A DNA stretch of 64,000 nt from JAMDEO01 sp963775295 (GCA_963775295.1 CAVZIK010000006.1:2604001-2668000), one strand, 5' to 3'; numbered from the stretch's first letter, positions 18,821 through 27,090 are shown. Program-made: numbers and translations. Notes: a model not told the origin generated them from the letters alone.

Positions 18821-18884
18821 TCAGTACCGTCGGCCGCACATGCTTCGCGTCCGTTGGTTCGTCGCTCTGCGGACCAGCAATCGA

Positions 18885-20021
18885 TCAGACGGAGCTCCGA
18901 ATACGTGTTAGAAGCGCGTCCCCTAACTCCTGGCATTCCTTCATTCCTTGGCTATCGTTCAGTGCCTCAAACGCCGTATTGGCCTTTCCGACCCGATCAA
19001 AGGCACTGCTGAACTCTGCCATGCCAATGTACGCGTACGCCGCACTCAGCTCACAGCGAGCAGCGTCCTTCAAATACTTGTTTTTGACGAACCACCGGCG
19101 AACCTGGTCGAGTGTGTCGACGCTCATGTTTAGCAGGATTTCCGAGCCCGCTTCCTCTCCCCATGCTCGAAAATCCATCCCGATGTTCACTTGACATCTG
19201 GCCGCCCAATAACGATCACCAAGCCCGAGGAACACTTTGCGAGCCTCCTCGAAGGAAGCCTGGGCTTCGACGTGCAGGTCCAGGGACCTCTGCGAGAATC
19301 CTCTGTCAATGAGGCAGCGAGCGGCTGCCGAGTGGTCGCCTAATTCCCGAAGGACAGAGGCGCAATGGTCCGCTGCTTGGCAGGCTTGCTCATATTGCTC
19401 CAACTCCATTAGCACATGTACGCGCTCTGATTCGAAGGTAGCAATAAGGTCCAGCGCGTCTTGGCCCTGGAGCAACTCGCCCGCTCTGTCCAATGCTTCA
19501 AGGGCGTCGTGCAATTCGCGCTGGCTGTGAAGAACCAATCCCTGCATTCCAATCGAGTGGGCAGTGGCTTGTGAGTCGCCTGCGAGTTCCCGAAAGAGTC
19601 TTTCAGCACCCCTGAAGGATTCAAGCGAATCGCCCAAAGCGCCAGCGTTTCTCTGTGCGGTTCCAAGGAGCAGGCAGGTATTTGCCCGCCCGAGATTGTC
19701 GCCTGAGTTCTCTCGAAATGTAAGCAGCCGACGAGCCAACTGGACGCCCTCAGCGCTTCTGTCGAGATCCCCAAGCCACGTTAACACCACCTCAGCCGCA
19801 TAGGCCCAGTCGTCGTTTGGCTCGCAAGCGCCAAGGGCCGCGGCGAGTGCAGAATCAACGATGTCAGGAACGGCTGCGTTGCCGTTTTCGAGCCGAGAAA
19901 GATTAATGAGCGACACGGCGTTCGCCAGATCATAGTTAGTCATCCTCGCCCAGTCGAACGAGAACCTCGGCGCCGTACCTTCTGTGTTTGAGCGTTGCTG
20001 TCTCCGCCGGCGTCCTAGCAT
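18885..20021 (-). CDS. Tetratricopeptide-repeat protein
   Basis: 378 residues made almost entirely of helix-turn-helix repeats of TPR type, e.g. GRANTCLLLGTAQRNAGALG, ALEALDRAGELL, QACQAADHCASVLRELGD, SAAARCLIDRGFSQRSLD and YWAARCQVNIGMDFRAWG. No enzymatic domain or membrane segment. It ends 64 bp from the end of the HEPN-like gene (convergent). Start ATG 20021 has AAGGGGGG about 8 nt upstream. TPR arms often serve as sensors or scaffolds in immune systems, but here the role is unknown. Confidence 0.8.
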   Translation of the reverse strand: MLGRRRRQQRSNTEGTAPRFSFDWARMTNYDLANAVSLINLSRLENGNAAVPDIVDSALAAALGACEPNDDWAYAAEVVLTWLGDLDRSAEGVQLARRLLTFRENSGDNLGRANTCLLLGTAQRNAGALGDSLESFRGAERLFRELAGDSQATAHSIGMQGLVLHSQRELHDALEALDRAGELLQGQDALDLIATFESERVHVLMELEQYEQACQAADHCASVLRELGDHSAAARCLIDRGFSQRSLDLHVEAQASFEEARKVFLGLGDRYWAARCQVNIGMDFRAWGEEAGSEILLNMSVDTLDQVRRWFVKNKYLKDAARCELSAAYAYIGMAEFSSAFDRVGKANTAFEALNDSQGMKECQELGDALLTRIRSSV

Positions 20022-20429
20022 TCTGTCGCCCCCCTTAGCCGACTCTCTCCGCGGGAATCATCGCGGGTTTCGATACAAGAGCCCCCTTCGCGCTCACAAC
20101 GATATCAGCCTGGCGAAAGGCCGCGCGAGCGCGCGAAGGGTTACGCGGGTATTTCCCAGACTCCAGCCAAATCAAGCGGGGCGGCGTTTTGAGTCGCCCT
20201 AACTCCTAACCCCTGTCGCCCATGTACCGGTGGCTCCTATGTCAAGTCCAACTACGTTAGACCGCGTCCCTCGTCTCACACTCCACTTCTCGGCATCTTA
20301 TCCGAGAGTCGATCGCCTGGCAGCAGTGCAAAAACGCGACGGGCGAGGTGGCGCTTGAGGCAGCGGACTGCCTCCCGTGTGCTCTTTCCTTCCTGGCGCT
20401 TCCGGCTGACAGAGACCCGCACCGAGTCG
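20022..20429. other. Non-coding stretch
   Basis: About 400 bp between two minus-strand genes. It presumably holds the TPR gene leader and the 3' end of the 72-aa gene transcript. No ORF with a ribosome site, no tRNA and no clear promoter recognised. Confidence 0.4.
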
Positions 20430-20648
20430 CTACACGATTGGACGAATAACATAGTCACCCGGCGCAAATACGAAGTCGTCTCCGACTTGAGCCATTCGCC
20501 AGCCGCGAGTTCTGGCGGCATCTGACAGTTCCTGCTCGTCGGTGTTCTGCCGGAACGCAGACGCCACGTTCCGCTTGCGTGTCTTTCCGGCATGGATTCC
20601 AGCGTCCATCCGGTCCATCTGTTGGGTCACCCAGGCCGGGTTGGTCAT
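20430..20648 (-). CDS. Small protein, 72 aa, with promoter and ribosome site
   Basis: Starts ATG 20648 with AGGAGG placed 5 nt upstream. A promoter-like pair (TTGTCA / TATCCT) lies 40-65 bp further up. The product is hydrophilic (MTNPAWVTQQMDRMDAGIHA... RTRGWRMAQVGDDFVFAPGD...), with no transmembrane segment and a beta-like C-terminus. No family recognised. Transcription runs towards the TPR gene 408 bp downstream, so co-transcription is possible. Confidence 0.6.
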   Translation of the reverse strand: MTNPAWVTQQMDRMDAGIHAGKTRKRNVASAFRQNTDEQELSDAARTRGWRMAQVGDDFVFAPGDYVIRPIV

Positions 20649-20685
20649 GAACTCCTCCTATTGGCTCCATCGGGCTTGCGAACAA

Positions 20686-20713
20686 AGGATATGGTATTCG
20701 ACATTAATGACAA
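20686..20713 (-). promoter_or_regulatory. Predicted sigma-70-type promoter of the 72-aa gene
   Basis: On the minus strand, -35 TTGTCA (20713-20708) and -10 TATCCT (20691-20686) are separated by 16 bp. Transcription would begin near 20679, about 30 nt before the start codon at 20648. Confidence 0.5.
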
Positions 20714-21268
20714 TAAACCCGCATATCACGGTAGGCCTGACAATGCTTCTCAGGTCCGGGGAACGCCGCAGGAAAGGCCCTCGAAAGTCTCTGGATGGCG
20801 CCTACGACGTCGCCCTTCGAAACTGGCCGCAGAGCGCTCCTGTGGCAAAACACCTCGTTCCAGGATGCTCATTGGTTGGGATTGGCCAAACTGTATATGT
20901 CGCCACACAACCCCGTCAAGCGGCGCCGAAACTTATCCCAGCCGGCGAGATAGCATTCTCCGTCAGTGAAGGATGGTTCAAGAGCACAAGCGGCTCGCCA
21001 ATCCCTGCCAGGTCGGGTCATGGTGGAGATAGAGAAGACGATTGCCCAGTGACGAGTCCGACCACCAGCGTCAGCAGGATCACATCAGCGCCTGCGTGGC
21101 TGACTGGTGGACCACTCAACCACCATTGCATGGCTTATCCGGAACCGCTGTTCCGGGTGTCTACCGGAACTACACACCGGAGAAATACATGCAACGTGTA
21201 CTCGTGGTGTTCATTCTTGGCGACAGTTCGGCTCGGCCGCTAGATCAGGCCAATACTGCCAAAAAGCA
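20714..21268. other. Non-coding or decayed stretch
   Basis: Several overlapping open frames but none with a ribosome site or recognisable family. It lies between the small 72-aa gene and the tRNA remnant. An imperfect inverted repeat around TCCGGAACCGCTGTTCCGG occurs near 21138-21156. Confidence 0.35.
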
Positions 21269-21289
21269 AACCCCCGACATGCGGGGGTT
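21269..21289 (-). terminator. tRNA-type terminator hairpin
   Basis: AACCCCCG-ACATG-CGGGGGTT forms an almost perfect GC stem just past the 3' end of the tRNA-Lys remnant on the minus strand, ending in a T-rich edge. This is the usual position for a tRNA transcript terminator. Confidence 0.7.
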
Positions 21290-21293
21290 CTAA

Positions 21294-21335
21294 TGAGCCG
21301 TGATGGACTCGAACCATCGACCCTCGGATTAAAAG
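21294..21335 (-). pseudogene. 3' half of tRNA-Lys (UUU), likely attachment-site remnant
   Basis: Minus strand reads from the anticodon loop CTTTTAA (anticodon UUU) through the 3' anticodon stem TCCG, a variable region, a perfect T-arm GATGG-TTCGAGT-CCATC and the acceptor strand ACGGCTCA. The matching 5' half (acceptor GAGCCGT and D-arm) is absent; unrelated sequence begins right after the anticodon loop. Such 3' halves are left at the end of elements that integrate into tRNA genes by a tyrosine integrase, none of which is seen here. Confidence 0.75.
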
Positions 21336-21580
21336 AACAATGCCGTCATCAAGCGCGTATTCGGCCTCGTTCTGGCGGTCGACCCCGCCTGCCCGAATGG
21401 TAATGGACGGCACCGAGGTACCACCCTGCCTCGGGCCGCTTTGCTTGTCCTCGACCCACCTCATCGCACTCTCTTCCGGCCGGCGGGTCATTGATCGACT
21501 TGCAGGAACCCTCCCTGAGAGCGTTCATGTATCGTTGGCCTCACCAGTCGGCCGGCAAAGAACGAGCAAGGAGAACCATC

Positions 21581-22828
21581 TTGAGCGCCCTCCCCCAGCC
21601 CCACCCAAAGCGTGTCGTCATCTACACCCGGGTCAGCTCCGAGGACCAGAAAGAGCGGGAGACCATAAGAACCCAACAGATGGAGCTCCGCGGTCAGCTC
21701 ATGACGAATCCCGATGTGGACTTCCTCGGGGAATACTCAGATGATGGAGTCTCCGGATGCATCCGGTTCCAGGACCGTCCAGGAGGAATGCGGCTCCTTC
21801 AGGATGCGGCTCACGGGATCTTCGAGGAGGTCTGGGTCTACCGGGTGGATCGTCTGGGCCGGGACGACATTGATCCCTTAGTGGTGTGGCGGGAGCTGGA
21901 ACGTCTCGGAGTCCGGGTGGTCTCCCTGACGGAGGGAGTGGACAGTCCCTTCATCTACCATATCCGGGTAGCCGTCGCAGCCGAAGAGCGGCGCACCATG
22001 CTCATGCGCATGCAGGCGGGTATGGATAGGGCGGCCCGGGAAGGAAGGTACACCGGTGGCATCCGTCCCTTTGGCTACCGGGTAGTGGGCTACAAGGAGA
22101 ACGCACGATATGTTCCCAGCGAAGAACCCCTTGATGGACAGCTCTCTGAAGCCGATGTTGTGCGTCTCATGTACCAGCGGGTCGGCCTGGAAGACCGGAC
22201 CTGCTTGAAAGTAGCAGACGAGCTCAACACCCGGGCAGTCCCCACCCGATATGAGAAAGACGGACGAGGAGTCAGGGGAAGAAAGACCTCCGGGGGCTGG
22301 GGACCGGGACAGGTGCGCAACATGCTCGTCAACCCCATGTACAAGGGAGAGCGACACTACGGGAGACGAAGCCCCAAGCAGGGACGAGAGATTATCGTCT
22401 GTTCCGTCCCTCCCCTGGTTACTCCCGAGCTCTGGCAGAAGGCCAAGAATACTCTGGCGGCTCATGTCTGCCGGCCCACCTCGTCCCGCTTCTACCTGCT
22501 TCGAGGGCTCGTGAAGTGCGGAGCCTGTGGTCGAAGCTACTGCGGATCGCATTGGCAGGGCAAGACCTACTACCGTTGCACTGGTCATCTACGTCGCTTG
22601 GGAACGCCGGAAGTCTGTCGAGCCCCCGGACTTAAGGCGGAAATCATCGAGCAAAGAGTCTGGGTGGAACTGGCACGTCTTGTTCTTGAACCCTCTCCCC
22701 CGTCTGGGAGCGCGCGTCCAATCCAAGAGACTCATCCCGCTGTCGATCCGGCTCCACTGCAGGAAGCCCTTATCCGCAAGGACGAAGAACGGCGCAGCTT
22801 CTGGCCGCCTACGTCCAGGAGGCTATAA
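21581..22828 (+). CDS. Large serine recombinase, catalytic and DNA-binding parts (frame ends early)
   Basis: Site-specific integrase/excisionase of the large serine family. Resolvase domain: VVIYTRVSSEDQ with nucleophile Ser19, then VYRVDRLGRDDIDPLV and VAVAAEERRTMLMRMQAGMDRAAREGRYTGG. A recombinase domain follows (NMLVNPMYKGERHYGRR), then a zinc ribbon (CGACG ... YYRCTGH ... C). TTG 21581 is preceded by AAGGAG with a 7-nt spacer; the frame itself is open from 21491. The frame stops at 22828 in the middle of the C-terminal coiled coil, which continues in another frame. It lies 430 bp from the interrupted comM, its likely target. Confidence 0.88.
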   Translation: MSALPQPHPKRVVIYTRVSSEDQKERETIRTQQMELRGQLMTNPDVDFLGEYSDDGVSGCIRFQDRPGGMRLLQDAAHGIFEEVWVYRVDRLGRDDIDPLVVWRELERLGVRVVSLTEGVDSPFIYHIRVAVAAEERRTMLMRMQAGMDRAAREGRYTGGIRPFGYRVVGYKENARYVPSEEPLDGQLSEADVVRLMYQRVGLEDRTCLKVADELNTRAVPTRYEKDGRGVRGRKTSGGWGPGQVRNMLVNPMYKGERHYGRRSPKQGREIIVCSVPPLVTPELWQKAKNTLAAHVCRPTSSRFYLLRGLVKCGACGRSYCGSHWQGKTYYRCTGHLRRLGTPEVCRAPGLKAEIIEQRVWVELARLVLEPSPPSGSARPIQETHPAVDPAPLQEALIRKDEERRSFWPPTSRRL

Positions 22829-23130
22829 CGCTGGAGGAGTTCCAAGCCGAAGCCGCCGAGATTGACCAAGCCAAGAAAACATTGGAACAGCGCCTCAGTG
22901 CCCTTGAACCGCTTGAGGGACCCGAACCCCAAGAACTACTGGACGAAGCCGTTCTCGTGGCTCTGAGAGCCCGTCTCGGTGGTGCTTTGGCTGAAGCCGA
23001 GCGTCGGGAGCTCCTTCAGCTCCTTCTCACCCAGATAACGGTGCGGCGTGAACCCCCTCAGAGCGACACCAAGGCGATGCTGATCGTCGAGCATAGGATT
23101 GCTGCGACTCCGCTCGTCTTCTCCATCTAG
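22796..23130 (+). pseudogene. C-terminal coiled-coil part of the serine recombinase, shifted frame
   Basis: Continues the recombinase as QLLAAYVQEAITLEEFQAEA..., then LEPLEGPEPQELLDEA and a leucine-rich helix LLQLLLTQITVRREP, ending at 23130. It has no start or ribosome site of its own. A single-base change near 22790-22797 would join it to the upstream frame and give a protein of about 516 residues. Either a real inactivating frameshift or a sequencing error. Confidence 0.75.
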
Positions 23131-23255
23131 GCCCCCATCCAGAGCCTCCCCTTTTTGCCGTTGAGCGTGGCTTGACGGGTCTTCGGACTTTCTGACGCCT
23201 CGATCTCGACCGAATATCAACCCCTGTTATAAGCTTTGGGGCTGGCCTACTGTAA

Positions 23256-24353
23256 TCACGACTGCCAGACACACGGGTTCATGGCGGCCACCAAGGCGCA
23301 GGCCGCGGGAAAGGAGGACGTCCCGCTGCGCCTACTAATGGTTATCCTACCCTCCTCCAGGGGTTGACGAAGCGCCTCCAAAGCGTCCCGCGAGAACTCA
23401 GGCAGTTCGTCGAGGAATAGCACGCCATGATGTGCCAGGCTCACTTCACCCGGTCTCAAGAGGATGCCTCCTCCGACCAGAGCCGCCCGCGAGGCGGTGT
23501 GATGAGGGGCTCGGAACGGCCGCACCGTCGCCAGACCGCAATGAGACTCCTGAAGCCCTGCCGCGCCCCATATTCGTGTGACATCCAGGGCTTCCTCCCG
23601 GCTGAGCGGCGGGAGGATGCCCGCAAGCCTCCGCGCCAGCATGGTCTTGCCCGACCCGGGTGAGCCCACCATAAGAAGGTGGTGCCCCCCGGCCGCCGCT
23701 ACTTCCAAGGCGCGCTTGGCGTGCTGGTGGCCTGCGACCTCAGCCATGTCGAGCGTCTCGGACGATTTCTTCATAACCGAGCGCTCCCGCCGGAGGGCCA
23801 GCCAGCGCCTCCCCCTTTCCATCAGCCGCAGCACCGACCGCGGATCTCGGAGCGCCTCGACCGCTTCCTGCAGTGATCTCACTGCCACGACCGGCACCGC
23901 GCCCACATCCGCGGCTGCCGGAAGTCCATCGACGGATGCGATAAGCAGCTGAAGCTCGATGGTACCGGCAGCCTCTGCCACCGAAATCATGCCCCGGGTG
24001 AGTCGCACCATGCCATCGAGCGACACCTCACCCACGGCACCGACGCCCCGCAAGGCGGACGCGGGCAGGTAGCCGCAGGCCGCGAGGGTAGCCAGCGCGA
24101 CGGGAAGATCAAATCCCGAGCCGTCTTTGGGTACGTCCCCGGGACTGAGGTTGATGGTGATTCGCCGGGTCGGCAAAGGAAAGCCGCTGCAGGCCGCCCC
24201 CGAGCGAATCCTTTCGCGCGCCTCCCTGACAGCAGCCCCGGGCAGACCGACGATGCTGACCCCGGGCAGTCCCGAACGCGCATGCGCCTCCACCCTGACC
24301 GGCACCGCCTCGATCCCTACGAGTGCGAACCCCCATATCGAAGCGAAAGTCAT
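23256..24353 (-). pseudogene. comM: ComM/YifB-family AAA+ ATPase, truncated by the island
   Basis: The Mg-chelatase-like ATPase ComM helps branch migration during recombination of incoming DNA. Present: the Lon-like N-terminal domain (GLPGVSIVGLPGAAVREARERI, DLPVALA) and the AAA+ core with Walker A MVGSPGSGKTMLARRL (~231), RPFRAPHHTAS and Walker B GVLFLDELPEF. The frame ends AAMNPC-VWQS-stop, whereas the family continues after AAMNPC (PCG...) for about 140 residues. The break is beside the serine recombinase, so this is probably the attachment site. The order yraN-comM is the normal actinobacterial one; dprA, expected next, is missing here. Confidence 0.85.
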
Positions 24354-24356
24354 GCG

Positions 24357-24803
24357 TCAGCCACCTCCGCCGATCACATCGCGCACGTGCTCAAGCTTCA
24401 ACGGCAATCCGTGGCGATCAATACACACCACTACCGCGTCGAACCGTACCGAGCACGGAAACATCCCCCGTTCGGACAACCACCAAAGCGCAGCCGCCCG
24501 CAGCCGCCGAACCTTTCGCGGACCGATGGCTTCCAAGGCCGCACCAAACTCGTCGCTGGCCCGTGCCTTGACCTCGACTATGACAACTTCGGACCGATCG
24601 CGACACACAAGATCCAGTTCCCCTGCCGGCGTCCTCTGGTTGCAGGCCACCACCTGGTAGCCACGACCGGCGAGAAAGGTCGCCGCCGCTTGCTCGCCTG
24701 TCCTTCCTCGCACGATCCGATCTGCATGTTCGTGACCGCCCAGTCCAGCCTCCTCTCCGTCGAGAAACAGCGGTACCCTGTCGAAGGGCAGCCTACAGAG
24801 CAT
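24357..24803 (-). CDS. yraN: YraN/UPF0102 family endonuclease-like protein
   Basis: Small Holliday-junction-resolvase-fold protein with a PD-(D/E)XK core: RGRTGEQAAATFLAGRGY, GELDLVCRD (Asp), VIVEVKAR (Glu-x-Lys), then RKVRRLRAAALWWL. Biochemical role unsettled. The start is unclear: ATG 24803 is chosen because the frame further up would overlap the divergent glycosylase gene. A GGAGAGGAGG site inside the frame has no ordinary start codon at the right distance. It ends 3 bp before comM. Confidence 0.87.
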   Translation of the reverse strand: MLCRLPFDRVPLFLDGEEAGLGGHEHADRIVRGRTGEQAAATFLAGRGYQVVACNQRTPAGELDLVCRDRSEVVIVEVKARASDEFGAALEAIGPRKVRRLRAAALWWLSERGMFPCSVRFDAVVVCIDRHGLPLKLEHVRDVIGGGG

Positions 24804-24853
24804 AGGGATGGAAGCTCTCGGTCTTTGGACGGAGATTGACCGGAAAGGATGAA

Positions 24854-25753
24854 GTGACTGAGGTTCATCGTTCGTCGGGCGAGGGCGACGCACCCGGACC
24901 CTCTCATTTGGCGCTGGCGAACTTCAGGGCCGTGGTGACGCAGCACTTTCGTGAACACGGCAGGGATCTTCCCTGGCGCCACACCCGTGACCCATACCTC
25001 ATCCTGGTGTCAGAGGTGATGCTGCAGCAAACCCAGGTCGCTCGCGTCATCGACAGATACGGGTCTTTCGTGCGGCTCTTCCCCACTGCCGCCTCCCTTG
25101 CCGCCGCCCCGACGGCCGACGTTCTACGCGCTTGGCAGGGCTTAGGCTACAACCGACGAGGCCTGAATCTGCAACGATCAGCGAGACTCATCGTGTCGGA
25201 ATACGGGGGCTCGGTTCCAGACGTCCTCCCGGACTTGCTCCATCTTCCCGGCGTCGGTCACGCCACCGCTGCCGCGATCTGCGCCTTCGCGTTTTCGATC
25301 CCGGTCCCGTTCCTCGAGACCAATATCCGAAGCGCGTACATCCATCACTTCTTTCAAGAAGGTTCTCTCGTCTCCGATGCAGAGCTCCTTCCTCTGGTGG
25401 AGGTGACCCTGGACCGTGAGAACCCGCGCGAGTGGTATTACGCGTTGATGGACTACGGGAGTTGGCTCAAGAAGATCTATCCCAATCCTTCGAGAAGAAG
25501 CAAGCACGAGACCGTCCAGTCTCCGTTCGCGGGGTCGCACCGCCAGCTGAGGGCCGAGATACTCCGGGTGTTTCTTGCCCAAACGGTCGATGGCGAGGAC
25601 TTTGCCCCACCGATCACACTTGGAGTTCTCGACACAGACGACATATCGGCTCGAATACCGAATCGAGACCCGAGCGAAATACAAGCGGCTCTCGAAGAGC
25701 TCACACGGGAAGGCTTCCTGAGGATATCGGACGGACTCTACGAGATCACTTGA
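24854..25753 (+). CDS. MutY/Nth-like DNA glycosylase lacking the Fe-S cluster, with C-terminal winged-helix-like domain
   Basis: HhH-GPD base-excision glycosylase. LPWRHTRDPYLILVSEVMLQ continues into a MutY-like QTQV segment with the catalytic Glu; LHLPGVGHATAAAICAF is the helix-hairpin-helix. Where MutY has the catalytic Asp (DGN) this has FLETNIRS, a Glu-Thr-Asn. The cysteine quartet that ligates the 4Fe-4S cluster is absent (GSWLKKIYPNPSRRSKH). The last ~80 residues resemble a winged helix. GTG 24854 has AAAGGA just upstream. It is divergent from yraN and inserted on the opposite strand between rnhB and yraN. Likely a specialised mismatch glycosylase rather than classic MutY. Confidence 0.8.
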   Translation: MTEVHRSSGEGDAPGPSHLALANFRAVVTQHFREHGRDLPWRHTRDPYLILVSEVMLQQTQVARVIDRYGSFVRLFPTAASLAAAPTADVLRAWQGLGYNRRGLNLQRSARLIVSEYGGSVPDVLPDLLHLPGVGHATAAAICAFAFSIPVPFLETNIRSAYIHHFFQEGSLVSDAELLPLVEVTLDRENPREWYYALMDYGSWLKKIYPNPSRRSKHETVQSPFAGSHRQLRAEILRVFLAQTVDGEDFAPPITLGVLDTDDISARIPNRDPSEIQAALEELTREGFLRISDGLYEIT

Positions 25754-26441
25754 AGCCTTGGTCTTCCCAAAGCCCCAATTGGGTGACGCCCACTCCCCGA
25801 AAACTCATGCGGTGCAAGCGGCACGGGCCATTGACTCGAATCGCCTCCCTGTGCTGAGACGTACCGTATCCCACGTGCTCCGCAAATCCATATTCCGGAT
25901 GCTGAGAGGCAAGGGTCCGCATCAACCGGTCGCGTACCACCTTGGCAACGACTGAGGCCGCGCCGACGGCAGCGCTCTTGTAGTCTGCTCCAATGATGGC
26001 ACGCGAGGCGAGATCGGGGCGCTTCAGATCGAACGCGTCGACCACGGCCAGGCGATAGTCGCCCTCGAGCAACTCCAAGGCTCGGGTAAGGACGGCCAGG
26101 TTGCACTTGTGGAGTCCTTCCTCGTCGATGGTTCGTGGCGAGCAGGCGGTCCACGCCACTCTGCGGGCGGTCTGCAATATCTGGACGTACATCGCCTCGC
26201 GTCCGGAGGGAGACAGCAACTTGGAATCGGTGAGGCCCTTGAGAGCGGGAAAACTGGCCACGGAATAATCCAGAACGACAGCCGCGGCCACGAGAGGGCC
26301 GGCCAGGCATCCCCTTCCTGCTTCGTCAGTGCCCGCCAGTCGCCGGTCGTCGGTCTCGGAGTGATTCTCGGCCAGCAGCCCCCGGTCGAACTTGAAGGGA
26401 TCGGAGATCCTGCCGCGCCTGGATCGCGTTCGCGCCGCCAT
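25746..26441 (-). CDS. rnhB: Ribonuclease HII
   Basis: Removes ribonucleotides and RNA primers from RNA-DNA hybrids. The metal-binding Asp-Glu pair is in AGTDEAGRGCLAGPLVAAAV; further conserved pieces are LTDSKLLSPSGREA, VVDAFDLKRPD and IIGADYKSAAVGAASVVAKV followed by RDRLM. ATG 26441 has GGGGAG with a 7-nt spacer. About 231 residues, typical length. The 3' end overlaps the convergent glycosylase gene by 8 bp. Confidence 0.95.
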   Translation of the reverse strand: MAARTRSRRGRISDPFKFDRGLLAENHSETDDRRLAGTDEAGRGCLAGPLVAAAVVLDYSVASFPALKGLTDSKLLSPSGREAMYVQILQTARRVAWTACSPRTIDEEGLHKCNLAVLTRALELLEGDYRLAVVDAFDLKRPDLASRAIIGADYKSAAVGAASVVAKVVRDRLMRTLASQHPEYGFAEHVGYGTSQHREAIRVNGPCRLHRMSFRGVGVTQLGLWEDQGFK

Positions 26442-26464
26442 CGTCAAACTCCCCGGTACTCGGG

Positions 26465-27085
26465 TTAGAGACTGCTGAGGCGATTGAGCGGCCAGTAGAT
26501 GGCGAAGGCCTCGCCCATGATCGCGCTCAGACTCACCGGACCGAAGACCCGACTGTCTCCACTGTTATTGCGATTGTCACCCATCGCCCAGACGTACCCA
26601 GCGGGTATCAGAGTCTGGGGAAAATCACCCACGATGGGGTGCTCCGCGATGTACTTCTCATCTTGCCTGACTCCGTTCACGTAGAGGTATCCATCCCGCA
26701 CCTCAATCGTATCTCCACCGACGGCGACGACACGCTTGATGAAGGGGTCGGAGCCGGGACGGTTGGGGGGATGAAACACGATGACGTCACCCCTGTGGGG
26801 TTCACGGAAGTGGTACACGAGGCGATTGACGAGAACCCTGTCCCCTTCCATCAAGGTGGGCTCCATCGACGGCGAAGGGATCGCAAAGGGCTTCACCAGG
26901 AACTGCTGGACGATAAGGGCCAAAACAAAGGCGGCCGCCACGATGACGACCACCTCTATCGCCCAACGAAGGGTGCGATTCTTAGGCTTGGGGGCGGCGG
27001 TAGAGACGTCCTCCACGAAATCGACCGGCTTCGATTCCACAGACTCCACCGTCGAGGCTGAATCCGGTTGCTTCACCGGACCCAT
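26465..27085 (-). CDS. lepB: Signal peptidase I (copy downstream of rplS)
   Basis: Membrane serine protease that removes signal peptides from exported proteins. One N-terminal membrane helix (IEVVVIVAAAFVLALIVQQF), catalytic Ser in IPSPSMEPTL, catalytic Lys in DPFIKRVVAVGGDTIEV, and the C-terminal box GDNRNNSGDSRVFGPV. 206 residues. Starts 5 bp after rplS. A second, clearly related signal peptidase lies on the other side of rplS. Confidence 0.95.
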   Translation of the reverse strand: MGPVKQPDSASTVESVESKPVDFVEDVSTAAPKPKNRTLRWAIEVVVIVAAAFVLALIVQQFLVKPFAIPSPSMEPTLMEGDRVLVNRLVYHFREPHRGDVIVFHPPNRPGSDPFIKRVVAVGGDTIEVRDGYLYVNGVRQDEKYIAEHPIVGDFPQTLIPAGYVWAMGDNRNNSGDSRVFGPVSLSAIMGEAFAIYWPLNRLSSL

Positions 27086-27090
27086 CAGAC

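Noticed and set aside
20542..21243. 233-residue plus-strand open frame
   Set aside because: Overlaps the well-supported 72-aa gene antisense, has no ribosome site and no recognisable motif.
21294..21335. Functional tRNA-Lys gene
   Set aside because: Only the 3' half is present; the 5' acceptor strand and D-arm are missing.
21240..21491. 83-residue minus-strand frame across the tRNA remnant
   Set aside because: Its IRGSMVRVHHGS stretch is the typical false translation of a tRNA 3' half.
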